Source of the DNA: Chiua virens | Taxonomy: Eukaryota; Basidiomycota; Agaricomycetes; Boletales; Boletaceae | Assembly: GCA_019787685.1 (NCBI GenBank) | Contig: JAHNUO010000003.1 | Coordinates: 620,001-684,000, forward strand | Reading direction: 5' to 3' | Length of the DNA stretch: 64,000 nt | In this document: piece after piece, positions 34,306-45,470 of the stretch | How the letters are laid out: every line of letters begins with the position of its first letter | How positions within the stretch are numbered: position 1 is the stretch's first letter | Made by a program: the position numbers and the translations under genes | Notes under the pieces: generated by a model | The model's input: only the letters and a program-made list of their open reading frames with translations | What the model was told of the DNA's origin: nothing | The model's database searches: none

Positions 34306-35745
34306 CTATGAATTTTGTTTAACATCCTGGTCATTTACACTGTATAGACATTTACATACCTTCACATTTGGAAACCATGATCCAATTGCTCCCACCAACC
34401 TTTGCTGTTCAGAATCTGTCAGTGATTCATGTTTTTTATATCTATCATGAATGAAAGGTATCAAAACACTGTATGATATTTTAATATATAACCAACACTT
34501 TATGCAGTCTCCATTAATCACCTTTTGAAAGCACACTTAATGCAAAGCATCATGTTTGTGCACTGTGTAGTCACAAGTAGCATCTGCAATGCTTCTTCAT
34601 CTAAAGCCACTACAGTCTTTTCCAAGAGATGTTTACACCCATCATCAGACTTGTGTAGATCTTTGTAGATTTAGATCAGCTTCACCCTGACTAAAATATA
34701 TGTGCACACACCCTTTAACTCCACATATATTTTTGGTGGATACTTCATCCTTTGTACCTTCTCCCATGTAGGATTCTCTGTCAGCAAAATGTTGGCTTTG
34801 TGCTGTCCCTTTGCAACCCTAACCTCTTGAGGTAGCTGTTTCTCCTTATCTGTCAAGGCTGCCATGCCTTGCACCAAGAGTGCATCACATTTTGTGAATA
34901 CAAGTGCAACAGGCACTGCAAGTGCAAACCAGAAATAATATGAGAAAGGAACCATTATATATCTGCAAAACTTACCATTCCCTGTATCACATTGACCAAA
35001 AAACTTCTCCTCTGCAGCCAACACAGCCCGGTGGTATTGGTCCATCGGAATACAATACCTGCTCGGCAACATGTCAATGATGGTGCGATATAAATATTAC
35101 TACCCTGAGTACCATATAGCGTGGATTCGCCTCTTGAGTGATGTTGTTTTTGCACGGTCTGAAACGAAGTGCTTCATCTGCTCGAATTCTTCTATACTTC
35201 CAGCTTCGAAGCCCTGCGAGTCGTGAAAGATGAAATCCGGGTTGCTTCGAAAGACTAGTTCATTCTCAATATCATGTATTCCGCGCTCGGGACGTGTCAG
35301 CCAAATGATAACTGATAAAGTGGTCACATCAACCATAGAACTCACTTCTTTGGATTCCTGGATCTTTGCCGGATGGACCTGATTGCAGACCATCAGTATG
35401 CCTACATCATGACAGACATTGTCGCATGACGTTTAAGCATACCTTTTTCCCGTGTCCATCGTAGATCACTGGATCTTCCATTGAGTTACAGATTTGCTTG
35501 AGTATTGTAGTCTTCCCAGCGTTGGCCCGGCCGACGATAAGGATTCTGAAGCGTCCGAATTTCTTTCTGATGCTGTCGATTTGCATACATTTTGCAGGAA
35601 GTTCTGCGGAGGATAGTTCTGCTAGCAATAGCTCTGTGGGGGCTTGTTCTGCTGGGGGTTGTTCTGCTGGGGGTTGTTCTGCGGGACTCGGTCTCGCGGG
35701 AACCTTGGACCGATAGCACGGGAGGCGAGCTATAAACCTTTTCAT
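34306..35745 (-). CDS. G-domain (P-loop GTPase) protein
   Basis: Member of the large family of G-domain proteins in mushroom genomes; role unknown. Starts MKRFIARLPCYRSKVPARPS at 35745. An N-terminal repeat of PAEQP units is followed by the P-loop GRANAGKTT (G1), the switch II motif DSQGFE (G3) in the next exon, and VFTKCD (G4) after YHRAVLAAEEKFF. Later exons read DLHKSDDGCKHLLEKTVVAL and end DVKQNS at 34306. Five or six short introns. The 3' part (below about 35000) has lower CG content than the 5' part, as it borders the repeat array, but I see no break. Confidence 0.75.
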
Positions 35746-35910
35746 TCTGGTTGTTGTGCGTTCCAAATCGACTGAGAAATTTGAAGATTATGCAAGAGAA
35801 AATCTTAGCCCGCGATACCATTCATCGAGATCGTATCACGTTGATATCCTTGTGACCGTGACATCCCAGTTTACTAGACTAGACAGACTATTATTAACAA
35901 CACTAACACC

Positions 35911-37831
35911 TTCCGTCCATGACCATCATCCTCCTCCCCCCCAGCACAACCGCACATTCACACTGTACCACGTCGAAGATCAACCAGGTATTACATGCCA
36001 CCACCCCGCCACGCGCGTCAATACCAACAACACCCCCCAGTCACCGCGAATTCGTCCGATGTGGATCCACCGATACTCTCCGACCGGCTCGCGTCCCAGT
36101 TTCGCACCGTCAATCGTGTGCAGTTTTGCGGTCGCAGGGACACTGAGCAGTACGATGACCATGTCGCAGGCTGCAGACTGAGGCCGAGGATTGGCAGTGC
36201 AACATGTGCCGATGAGAGAGGCCCGTACTGTCTCCCCGATAGAACCCTATACTTGTCGTGTTATGTACCATACCCGCCGTAAAAGAATAAATACTGCTTA
36301 CCTCTTCCGGTCCAGGAACGACCGTCTCGCCCTCTTTTCAAACCATCACAACCCGATAAACGTCCAAAAACTGGTTACCAGCGAGATATTCTGCAGAACA
36401 CATCATCGGGTTTAGCGTCCCCACAAACGGTGCATCACTCACCGAGATCCGATAGGAAACACCGCTTCCACCCCCACTTCTAACGCCATATCACTTTGAA
36501 GTGCCACCCTCCTAACCCCATCCAATATTCAGCACCCAAAGACAACGAACAAGAACACACGCACTGAGCGGCACAGCACGACCTCTTTCGCCCCACACGC
36601 CACCACATACTCCACAACCATCGTGACCAACGCCGCCCCGCCCATCTCTCAGTCATCTTGCAGCACCCCCAGATCTGCGAGCCCCGGCAACGCCTCCAGT
36701 GATCGCTGGTACACTACATCTTGACGCCCGACAAATGCATGCACTCGACATCAGGCATCAACAAGTCCTCACAATCTCCCCAGTATCGTGGTTGATCACC
36801 ATATCCCGACCGGTCATGTTTGACTGGACAAAGACGTTCATCGTCTCAGTTCCCAAGGCACCACTGTCCGGAAACGTCGTGGCTTGCACGACGGAGACCA
36901 CCGGCCGCACCATCCCAAACTGAACACCCTTGATCAAGCCCAACGATCTCTGATGCGCACGGTCAGCGATTGGGATCGGATCACCGATGCCATGGGAAAG
37001 CACCTGCCTCGTCCACCTCGGTTGACTACGACAACCATCGACGACCAAGTCCAGCGCGCGATCGTCCGTATTCGTGATCTTGACTGCGATGGGTACGCCT
37101 GGTACAACACCACTGGGACTTGGTGCGAAAACGAAGCTGACAGCTAGAGCAGGTCGTCGCACACTGAACGCCGCCCGTATCAGTAACGAACCCCCGCCGG
37201 AGCTGATATATTCACAGGACACTCGCAGAATTCTCCCTCGTCGCAGGAATAAACAACACCCGTCGCGCGCAGCACGCTATCGAGGTGCGGCGACACTCAA
37301 CTTGCGCGACGCACGCGGCTCGAGTGACGGCGAGAGCACCTACGCTGACATCACCGGGCACGTCCGAGACAAGCGCGCCTATCAAGATAGCCTGGTCCCC
37401 TGGTCGTTGCCTCCAGTGTACCCCCAACCTCGATCAGTTTCTCGCGTCGTATCTGACCTGGCAGCACAGGCCACACGGGGCCCAAATGTGGACTCGGAGA
37501 CGCGTCATGGTGGAGGATGATTGGCGTATATTCTTCCGAGAACAGAATCTTAATAGAGTTGATCGGGAACCAAGAGATCATTGCTTCCGGCAGTGCGGAC
37601 AGCGAAACCTGAAAGGTAGCCTTCGCCCACTCAGGTTTCCAAGATAAGGTTGAATATTGAGTGGCAGGCTCGTCCACGTCGCCTATCGTGAGGGAAGATC
37701 AGTAGGCGACATGAATTCATCCGCCCACATACCATACCCAATTATCTCTAGCAACAACCTTACCGTCAGCTCCACAGCGCCTGCATGCTCGACATATTCG
37801 TACTCCGAGGCCGTATCCGCCTCTTCAAATC
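35911..37831 (-). pseudogene. C-terminal (gryzun) part of TRAPPC11, 5'-truncated
   Basis: TRAPPC11 is a subunit of the TRAPP tether in ER-to-Golgi traffic. Segments matching its C-terminal gryzun region appear in order on the minus strand: PEWAKATFQVSLSALPEAM and ILFSEEYTPIILHHD (about 37650-37510), ALVSDVPGDVSV (about 37370), VPIAVKITNTDDRALDLVVD and GLIKGVQFG (about 37080-36930), and LLSVPATAKLHT (about 36140). The foie-gras domain and everything N-terminal are missing; the first exon abuts the lipin stop codon. The first intron does not join in frame as far as I can see, so I treat this as a remnant. It could be a live gene if I have misplaced introns. Confidence 0.55.
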
Positions 37832-39820
37832 CCTATGTCGCCCTCGTCCTCAGAATCCAGATACGTTGAGGAGGTCGATATCGACGATCGCGACGGAAAG
37901 CTGCCACTTCCGCTGCCACTCCGGTTTCCATCCTCGATGCTATGGGGCGACTGTGTGAACGCAGCGAATCGACCACCCAAACGCTCAAATGAGGACATCT
38001 GGCGTAAATGAGTAGTCCGGAGTGGACCACCATCCAGTCCATTCAACAATTCCGAGGGTGGTAAGGTTGGCTTCAGAGAGATAGGTTGTCTACTACCGAC
38101 GAGGCTGAAATTACGTAGACGTGCAAGAGCGCTCTGTGAGGATGTGTCTGAGCGTGCACTCAGCGCCGGTGAAGGTGGTGTCAAATCGGGTAAGGGGAAT
38201 TCTTGCACTGGTGTTCGCCAGTAGTTGAAATCGGTATAATTAGGCGCCCATTTACGATGGATAGGTGGAAACATCTGATCGACGAGGTCGGTCATGTGGA
38301 TATACCTAAGAAATTAGTCGTGATGAGAATGGAATGCACACTTGGCACCGAGATTACTCACGATGGCTTGTACCCTGCCAATTCCAGAAGTTCCATCTTG
38401 ACTTCACCGCTCGGGTCAATAGTGAATATCCGTGCACTCGGTATGTTAACACTCCGGTACGACAGCGCATCGGTAATTCGGTTTCCAAAGCCTGCGTAAA
38501 ATGGGGTCCGTGACCCTTCACCAAATAGTCTTTGAATGTCTCGAAGACATGCCATCTTGAATACCTCAGGTTTGCGCATAATGACTTCACTGCTTGTACG
38601 TTCGGTGCCGCGTGAGCATGAAATAATAAATAGTCTCACCGATGAAGAGATGTCGTCAGTCTATCCGGACTCATGATAACAGGGCCTTCTGGGAGCTGGT
38701 AGTCGTTCTACTTCACTCCTTTTAGGTAGTCTCTTGTCGAGTCCGCCTGGCCGATGGCGCGAGACGTGAGATACATGATCTTGTACCCATTTCGAGTGAT
38801 GTCGGTGTGAAGCTTCGCCACCCCGAGATGTGTCCAGTCCCGCCCAATCATAGTGAGTATATGTCCAAGGCCATCGGATCTGCATGTACAATACGCTCTT
38901 TTGCTCTCAAAGAAACGGAAGAAAGGACGTACTTGGTAATCGTACTGTCAATATCCGAAACAACGACCCGGTTCGTCGAATCCCAAACAAATATGCGTGC
39001 TGCGCAACCCGAGGCACCTGTTGTGGAGAACGAAAACGTAATCGAGTTTGCGCCGGGTTTCAGGTTCAGCGATTTCTGAAAAGTAAGGTATGAGAAGCGT
39101 GAAAATCATATAACATGTAAACTGACGAGTTGATCCGATGATAACCGCAGCGCCTTCGCAAATTTCTTCTCTTTCCGCATCGGGACAGTATCGGAGACAG
39201 GTTGCATGGGAGGTGATGGAATAGCGACGGGGGTGGTCGCTGGCGCCGACCCCGACCCCGACACCAAGGGAGGAGGTAAGTGGGAGAGTACATGCACTGG
39301 CTTACTGAACTTCTGTAAACGAGATGAGCACGTCCAGGTACAACTGTAAGCGCAAATATAGACCTGATCTAGTGGCATGGTAACAGCCTCTCAAGATGGG
39401 TCGTTCTGACTCCGAAATTTCACGACTTCGACTCCACCACCGTGCCCAACTGGACGATGTGGACTTGCGTGGAGACACTGCGGATGGTTCCGACTCTGTT
39501 CTTGTATGTCCTTCATCCTCTGGAGGCGAGGGCGATGCGGGCGGTGTGGGTAAGGCAGCGAGACGGTCCTCCCTCGCCTTAGATGTCCAGTGTTGCAACG
39601 AATCCATCAACGGTGACCTTTCTGCGCGGGTAATATACCGGTTGCCAGTCCACCGCATCACCAGTCGATCGTCCCAAACCAGATGTTCGTCTTCCATTAA
39701 TCGTGAGTAGTCAATAATCCCTTGGCTAAAGAGGAGTGCCGATTCCACTTCATCTCCATTGCCAAGTGGGTGGCGTGAGTCCACAACGCTAAGCTCGAAC
39801 TCGACCGAAGTATCGTCCAT
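37825..39820 (-). CDS. Lipin-type phosphatidate phosphatase, N-LIP domain absent
   Basis: Lipin (Pah1/Ned1) turns phosphatidate into diacylglycerol at the ER/nuclear membrane. The LNS2 catalytic domain is complete: exon KSLNLKPGANSITFSFS, then VVVSDIDSTITK with the DxDxT motif, GRDWTHLG, VIMRKPEVFKMACLRDI, PFYAGFGNRITDALSYR and IFTIDPSGEVKMELLELAG. The tail MTDLVDQMFPPIHRK is Ser-rich and ends DEGDIGI at 37825. The middle region (VEFELSVVD, LVWDDRLVMRW) is present from the ATG at 39820. The N-LIP domain that all full lipins carry is not upstream: ERO1 starts 250 bases away on the other strand, and an in-frame TAA lies just before. So the gene is 5'-truncated, or makes a short form. Confidence 0.78.
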
Positions 39821-39943
39821 CCAGACTTGGAATATAGTCTGGTCATTGTGTCGTACACAACAAGTATCTTATCGCACGCGATCAAGATGCCGTGAATAGT
39901 TACCATATAAGGGTCAAGATAAGCGACAATTTCGAACAAGAGA

Positions 39944-40005
39944 CCTGGACCATCTTTCAGGGTCCAGGAATTTCCGACACGTGGTTTTATTTTATTTGTC
40001 ACGTG
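39944..40005 (+). promoter_or_regulatory. ERO1 promoter: hairpin and two CACGTG boxes
   Basis: A perfect inverted repeat (CCTGGACC, nine-base loop, GGTCCAGG) at 39944-39968 is followed by CACGTG at 39978-39983 and 40000-40005, 94 and 72 bases before the ERO1 ATG. The boxes contain the CACGTG/CCACGTG core that bZIP factors of the unfolded-protein response can bind. The region is also upstream of lipin. Confidence 0.4.
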
Positions 40006-40071
40006 ACCACTAGTGATACGTGGATGCTGAAATACTTCGCTGTAATTGCACTGACCATCACAAGACAAGAA

Positions 40072-42237
40072 ATGCAGCGAATCTGTCGTCGAGCTTGTCT
40101 CGCCCTCGCGTTCGCCACCTCCATAAACACGACCGTATATGCATCTTCTTTCCTTGGTGATGCCCTCGTTCGCAGAGACCAAATCCAGGATGTGCTGGAA
40201 CACAAACCAGTCCGTGGCGAAACATTCTGTCAACGTCAGGTACATCGCCCCGATCTGTGTTGTCATGACATGTTACAATCTATGATTTCAGACGACGGGT
40301 CCAATTGAAACCACGCTCTGTGATTATGAGACTATTGAGAGCATCAACGAAGAGTTGTACGCAAACCTCCATGACCTTGTCCAAACCCCATTCTTCAAGT
40401 ATTTCCAAGTGTGTACATGGTTCTCTTTATGCAGGGCGTGAGTTCATTTTTTCCAGGTGGATCTGTACCGCGAATGTCCCTTTTGGCAAGAGAACGGCTT
40501 TTGCATGAACCGCGAGTGTGGTATCACTACCGTAGATGAGGTATGTGTAAGCCATCATCGAAGATGACTCATTATTTCTTGCTATACAGAGTGAAATACC
40601 TGAGAAATGGAGGGCTGCTGCATTGAGTAAAATAGATCTCCCTCCCGCCGACGAGGTGCTCGTGAAATTTTCAGATCCTTGCTGTTGCTCACGCGAATCC
40701 TTAGCGGATTCAATTACCAGGTTGTTATTACCGTGATTCTGACTTTTGCTTCCTCGATGACATGACAGGTTAGCATTTTCTCGTTTGACATTGTTCATGC
40801 GCCTTAATTGCCTTGCACCAGAGGGTGATTATGTTGATTTGACACTCGTACCCGAACGATATACAGGATACTCGGGGAATTCTGCTCATCGGACCTGGCG
40901 AGCAATCTATGAAGAGAATTGTTTCGGTCTCTCAGAACTGAATCTTCTCAGTGGAAAATCTGTCGCACCTGTTACCCTGACCGATACCCTAGCCGACGTC
41001 CTTCGTAACCCTTTGTACGGTGAATATCCAGATGGGGAGTGTCTGGAGAAGAGAGTGTACTACAAGATCATATCCGGCATGTAGCTTTGGCGACAAGAAC
41101 CTCATTTCGTGCTAATCTCGTACAGGTCTTCATGCATCAATCTCGACGCATATATGCACAGAATGGCTGAATCAATCCACTGGTGAATGGGTAAGCGGTT
41201 CGCTGTCCAAAGCATTCTTTTATTTATTTATTTCTAATGACACTCCAGGCTCCCAATCTCGAATGTTTTGTCACCAGAGTAGCGTCCCATCCTGAACGCC
41301 TTCAGTACATCTATTTCAACACGGTTTTACTCCTGCGTGCTGTTGCCCGCCTCACCCCTTATCTCTCTGAATACGACTACTGCTCCTTGTCAGGCAACAG
41401 CTTTGTACCACACGATCATCCATACTCATCAGACTTGGAAGATGAAGTTCGGGGGCTCGCGAAACTCGAGAATGTGATGAACATTGCAAGACATGTTGGC
41501 AAATTCGACGAACGAGTACTCTTCCGTGGGGCAAGTGCAAACGTGTGTGAACCGTGCCGCATTCGAGTGACTTGGTCGCTGATCCGCTATCATAGATCTT
41601 GAAACAAGAATTCAAGCAACATTTCCGCAACGTATCCCGTATCATGGACTGCATCGGATGTGACAAGTGTCGTCTGTGGGGCAAGGTCCAAACCACTGGC
41701 TTGGCCACTGCCCTCAAGGTCTTGTTTGAAATCGATGAAAGTGCCCTCCGGTGTGTCTCTGCTTTGTCCCATGATGATTGGTCGTGAAAAACTCAATCTG
41801 AGAGGTAGTCACAACACGAATCAGAACCTTTTGCAGCGCTCGGAAGTCGTTGCATTGATCAACACACTGCATCGATTTAGCGAGAGTCTCCACGCCGTCG
41901 AAGTTTTCCGAGAGATGTGGAAGAAGACGGGAGAGGAGGATTTTATGAGATTGATTCACGAAGCCGAGAAGGCCGTCTCAGGAGAGGTAAGTCGACTTTA
42001 CGTGAGATGAATATAATGTTGACAAATGTCATTTAGCCGCATTCGGGGGCTGATACGCAGACTGTGCCGCCTGTCGTCGATGCGCGTCGTCCAAGGCAGA
42101 ACCCTTTGCAACAACTTCAAGGGCGTGTATTCGATTTCCTCGACGGTTGCAAACGACATACGCTCGCGTGTTTGACTTCGCTATCCGAGACATGGCAGAG
42201 GTTATCAAGGGCAGTATCCCTTCGGACAGAACTCTGA
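40072..42237 (+). CDS. ERO1: ER oxidoreductin ERO1
   Basis: FAD enzyme that oxidises protein disulphide isomerase in the ER lumen and passes electrons to oxygen. The start [17 protein letters not shown] gives a signal peptide. Then come [62 protein letters not shown] (FAD region), [13 protein letters not shown], and the CxxC pair in [14 protein letters not shown]. At least seven exons. The last exon ends RTEL at 42237. All catalytic Cys pairs are visible, so it looks intact. Introns at 40240-40291 and others are about 50 bases with GT-AG ends. ERO1 is a standard target of the unfolded-protein response, and a HAC1-type factor lies 9 kb away. Confidence 0.93.
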
Positions 42238-42394
42238 TCCCATCCCTGCCCTATCCTTGACAGTTCGGCTGAACACGTACTTGTGGATACATTACATTGC
42301 AGTATATAGTGCTTAATTTTGCAATGGTTTATAAACTATCTTATGACCTCAAGGTCTCACTACATCTTTTTGGGTTTATAAGGTCACATCAACG

Positions 42395-42860
42395 AGAAGA
42401 ATTCGATTGTCTCAGCCGATCCATGACAATATTCACCGAGGCTGACACTTGCAATACATAATACGGGTCTGTCAACGAGTGCGCTGAGAATAGCAGTACC
42501 ACGTCGGAGCGATCGGACGGTTGGATTTTTTGAAGCGCGAACTTCATTTTCTGTGCTACGACCTGTACAACGATGTAGTGTGAGTGTGAAAGGGTGGACG
42601 ACCACGTTCGAACTTTGCACTCACTTTGATGAAGCCAGGGTGAGTACTCAACGGTCGATGACACTCCATTCAATCCCCACCATCTCGCCAGCTCTTCTTC
42701 GTATGAAATGTTCATCCAAGTTTCTCCCCGTCGCACTGCAGCTGTATTGGGGATGCTGTGAGGACGCGATGGCACGTCTCACACCGTTGGCTTTCAACCG
42801 GTGGGCAGTCTCCTACCTGAATAGGTTCGTATAACGGCTACGTGTCAAGCTCGTCGGGCA
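42395..42860 (-). pseudogene. Internal fragment of ferrochelatase (HEM15) with retained intron
   Basis: The minus strand matches the plus-strand gene at about 53475-53935. Shared landmarks are RLKA.GV.RAIA, HPGFIK, the intron beginning GTGAGT, LQK.QPSDRSDVVLLFSAHSL and SVN.VMDRLR. The catalytic His segment is damaged (the residues after AHSL are lost), stops and shifts are present, and neither the start nor the end of the gene is included. Because the intron is kept, it arose by DNA duplication, not through mRNA. Confidence 0.88.
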
Positions 42861-42989
42861 ACGCACACATCCCGACACATTGATAGTCGGTATATCACGC
42901 GACCCTCTGCACACGCATTTCAATTTGGGTCCATCGTTTTGCAATGTGCGAGATTGGTACGAGGTCTCCATCCATGAAAAGGGTTTTCA

Positions 42990-43340
42990 GGAACTCGTGC
43001 GTCTCATCGGGATAACGACTGGGAAACCTCGTGGATCGTGAAGAGACTCCCGAGGGAATACAAACTCAGGTACGAGCCAAGTGAGAAAACGGCTGGCGAC
43101 AAACTCGGAATAAAGGCATACCGCTTTGGTGGGGTGTGTCATATAGACCTTGCCATCTCTTGTCTGAGATTGATCTATTGGGCAACCATCAGTAAGCTTA
43201 CCGATACTGAGACGCAGACCGGCAACTCGACCTTCTCCGTGATGTCGGTCAATGCACCGACACGGTCGAGGTGAAAGATAGTGAGATGCTAAACAGCCAG
43301 ACGTAATACCACGCCCGAGATTATTGTGCTCTGTTGGAAA
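42990..43340 (-). pseudogene. Internal fragment of YSH1
   Basis: The minus strand carries [13 protein letters not shown] and neighbouring intron and exon sequence matching YSH1 at about 6870-7300 (for example CGACTGGGAAACCTCG and GTGAAGAGACTCCCGA occur in both). The HxHxDH region is partly present but frames are broken. It directly follows the ferrochelatase fragment, with about 130 unassigned bases between. Confidence 0.85.
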
Positions 43341-43438
43341 GGAAAGGTGCATCTGCTGTCGGTAATTGCCGAGGCGACGCGTACACCTACATACGCGTCA
43401 GTGACTAGCACCACTGAGTTATCTCTCACAACGACATC

Positions 43439-44599
43439 ATGGTATGCCTCCGATTTTCATACAATAGCCACATAAGCTCATTGATCTCGACAGGCCAGAA
43501 GATATGACAGTACGTGATGACCCTCTCCACAATGTACGCACCCACACGATCATCTACAGGTCGAACCACCATATTCTCCCCAGAGGGTATGTCAATGATG
43601 TCCTTTGCGTCTCATACTACGCTCAATCCTATCCCATAGGTCGACTATACCAGAGTACGTCCATCGCATCCCCTCCATCCCACCCCACTGACCCCGATCA
43701 CAGTCGAATATGCCATGGAAGCCATCTCGCACGCAGGCACCGTCCTCGGTGTCCTCGCCAAAGACGGTGTCGTCCTCGCCGCCGAAAAACGTGTCACAGG
43801 TAAACTCCTCGACCTCTCCAGCGTCAAAGAAAGCGGTGGGTACGGTGGTAGCGGCGAAAAGATGTTTCTCCTCAACTCGTGCGTCACCCCTCCCGTTCTT
43901 GATCCTCACCCATCGATCTCACCCACACAGGAACGTGATCGGGGGCGTCGCCGGGATCACCTCCGATGCTAACTCGCTCGTCAATTTTGCGCGGTCGGTG
44001 GCGCAGAAACATTTGTTGCAGTACAATGAAGATATCCCGGTCGAGTTGCTCGCGCAGCGTCTTTGTGACATGAAACAAGGGTATACCCAGTACGGTGGTA
44101 TGTCCACGTTTGCGCGTCGGGTCGGTTTTCGGTACGACGCCTCTATCTAGGTCTTCGACCCTTTGGCGTCTCTATCCTGTACGCTGGGTATGACCCGCAC
44201 TATCGCTTCCAACTGTACCATTCGGATCCTTCAGGGAACTATTCCGGTTGGAAAGCAACCTGTATCGGCGCTAACAACGGTACTGCTCAAAGTCTTCTTA
44301 AACAAGAGTACAAAGACGACCTGGCAGTCGATGAGGCGATCGGGCTCGTTCTGAGGGTGATGAGCAGGACCATGGACAGCACTACTTTGGGGAGTGAGAA
44401 ACGTCAGTCTTCGTTTCATCTCGGTCTTCCTATCATGATACTGACTCGGCCGCGTTTTGCAGTGGAATTTGCAGTGTTGACGTATGATGACGCAACCAAG
44501 CAACCCAAGGCAAAGATATACAGGCCGTCCGAGATTGATGTCCTCCTCAAGGTACATGATTTAGCGAAAAAGAACGAAGACACGGAGATGAAGTCATAA
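43439..44599 (+). CDS. PRE9: 20S proteasome subunit alpha-3 (PRE9/PSMA4)
   Basis: An alpha-ring subunit of the proteasome core. The first codons are split: ATG, then a 51-base intron, then [35 protein letters not shown] in four small exons. Further parts are [79 protein letters not shown] and [20 protein letters not shown], ending DTEMKS. All seven introns I followed keep the frame. It is complete and typical in length. Its 5' region directly borders the fragment pair at 42395-43340. Confidence 0.95.
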
Positions 44600-44752
44600 G
44601 TGGACTGTGTAGTTCCGTGTACTGTTTTTCTACTCTGCAACGTATTCATTTTGCCATCTCGAAACCCAGTTAAATAAACCCAGAAGAGAAGGGAATCATG
44701 GACATATAATGTATGCACAAGAGGAATCCCCGAAGGTTGTAGCAGCCTGAGA

Positions 44753-45387
44753 CTAGTGGCACGACATGCCCCTGCTCTCTTCCAAACTTCCACTGAATAT
44801 ATAGTGTCCGATACCAGCGCCGACGACGACCGCAAGGAGAAGGTATGCCTGAAAGAGATGTTAAGACTATGGGTGCAACAAGGAAAAAGAGGACGCACGT
44901 TGTAAGTCATGTACACCAACATGAGGAAGCACGACAAGGACACAGAAACGGCGTACAAGACGGCACGTAGCGTCCGATAGTGCACCGGTACGACCACGCG
45001 CCTGGACGGGATCAGCACGAAATATGACTATTTACTTAATAAAACTGCTTACCCGACTTTGACCCGCCTGCCATTCAACAAGCCCGCATCCTCCCGGTCC
45101 GTAGCAGGCGTGCTACGGCCACTCACCGGACTCGCCGCTCGCTTGCCCTTGTTGATCTGGGCCCTGATCCGCGCATCCACGCTGGACTGAAAGAGCCGGA
45201 GGTACTCGTACAGCACGCCGAGTGCCACAATAGCGAAAAACGAGACGACGAAGCCGGCGTTGGAGCGGATGTGCCAGGAAGGAAAGACGATGCACGTATC
45301 GATGATTTGAGTGTTCCAGAGCATGTTCATCGAGCACATCGGGGGCATGTCGTGCCCGCCGTGCCCGCCATGGTCGCCGTGGTTCAT
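44753..45387 (-). CDS. CTR-type high-affinity copper transporter
   Basis: Trimeric Cu(I) channel of plasma or vacuolar membrane. A short His/Met-rich N-terminus (MNHGDHGGHGGHDMPPMCSM) binds copper. The first membrane helix is GFVVSFFAIVALGVLYEYL, then a cytosolic loop. The second helix is in exon 2 (AVLYAVSVSLSCFLMLVYMTYN) with the MxxxM filter motif. The third is in exon 3 (AYLLLAVVVGAGIGHYIF) with GxxxG. A C-terminal Cys-His pair (MSCH) ends the protein, as in this family. Introns follow KVG and MTYN. Confidence 0.92.
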
Positions 45388-45470
45388 GCTGTTGAAATGG
45401 GTGGATGTTGGATGGGAACAAGACGCTGACGTGGCTATACGGACTGGTGATAACGATAAGCTACCGGCGT

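Noticed and set aside
40000..40266. N-LIP domain of lipin on the minus strand upstream of 39820
   Set aside because: All three minus frames were read; none shows the N-LIP sequence pattern, and the stretch is the antisense of the ERO1 signal-peptide exon.
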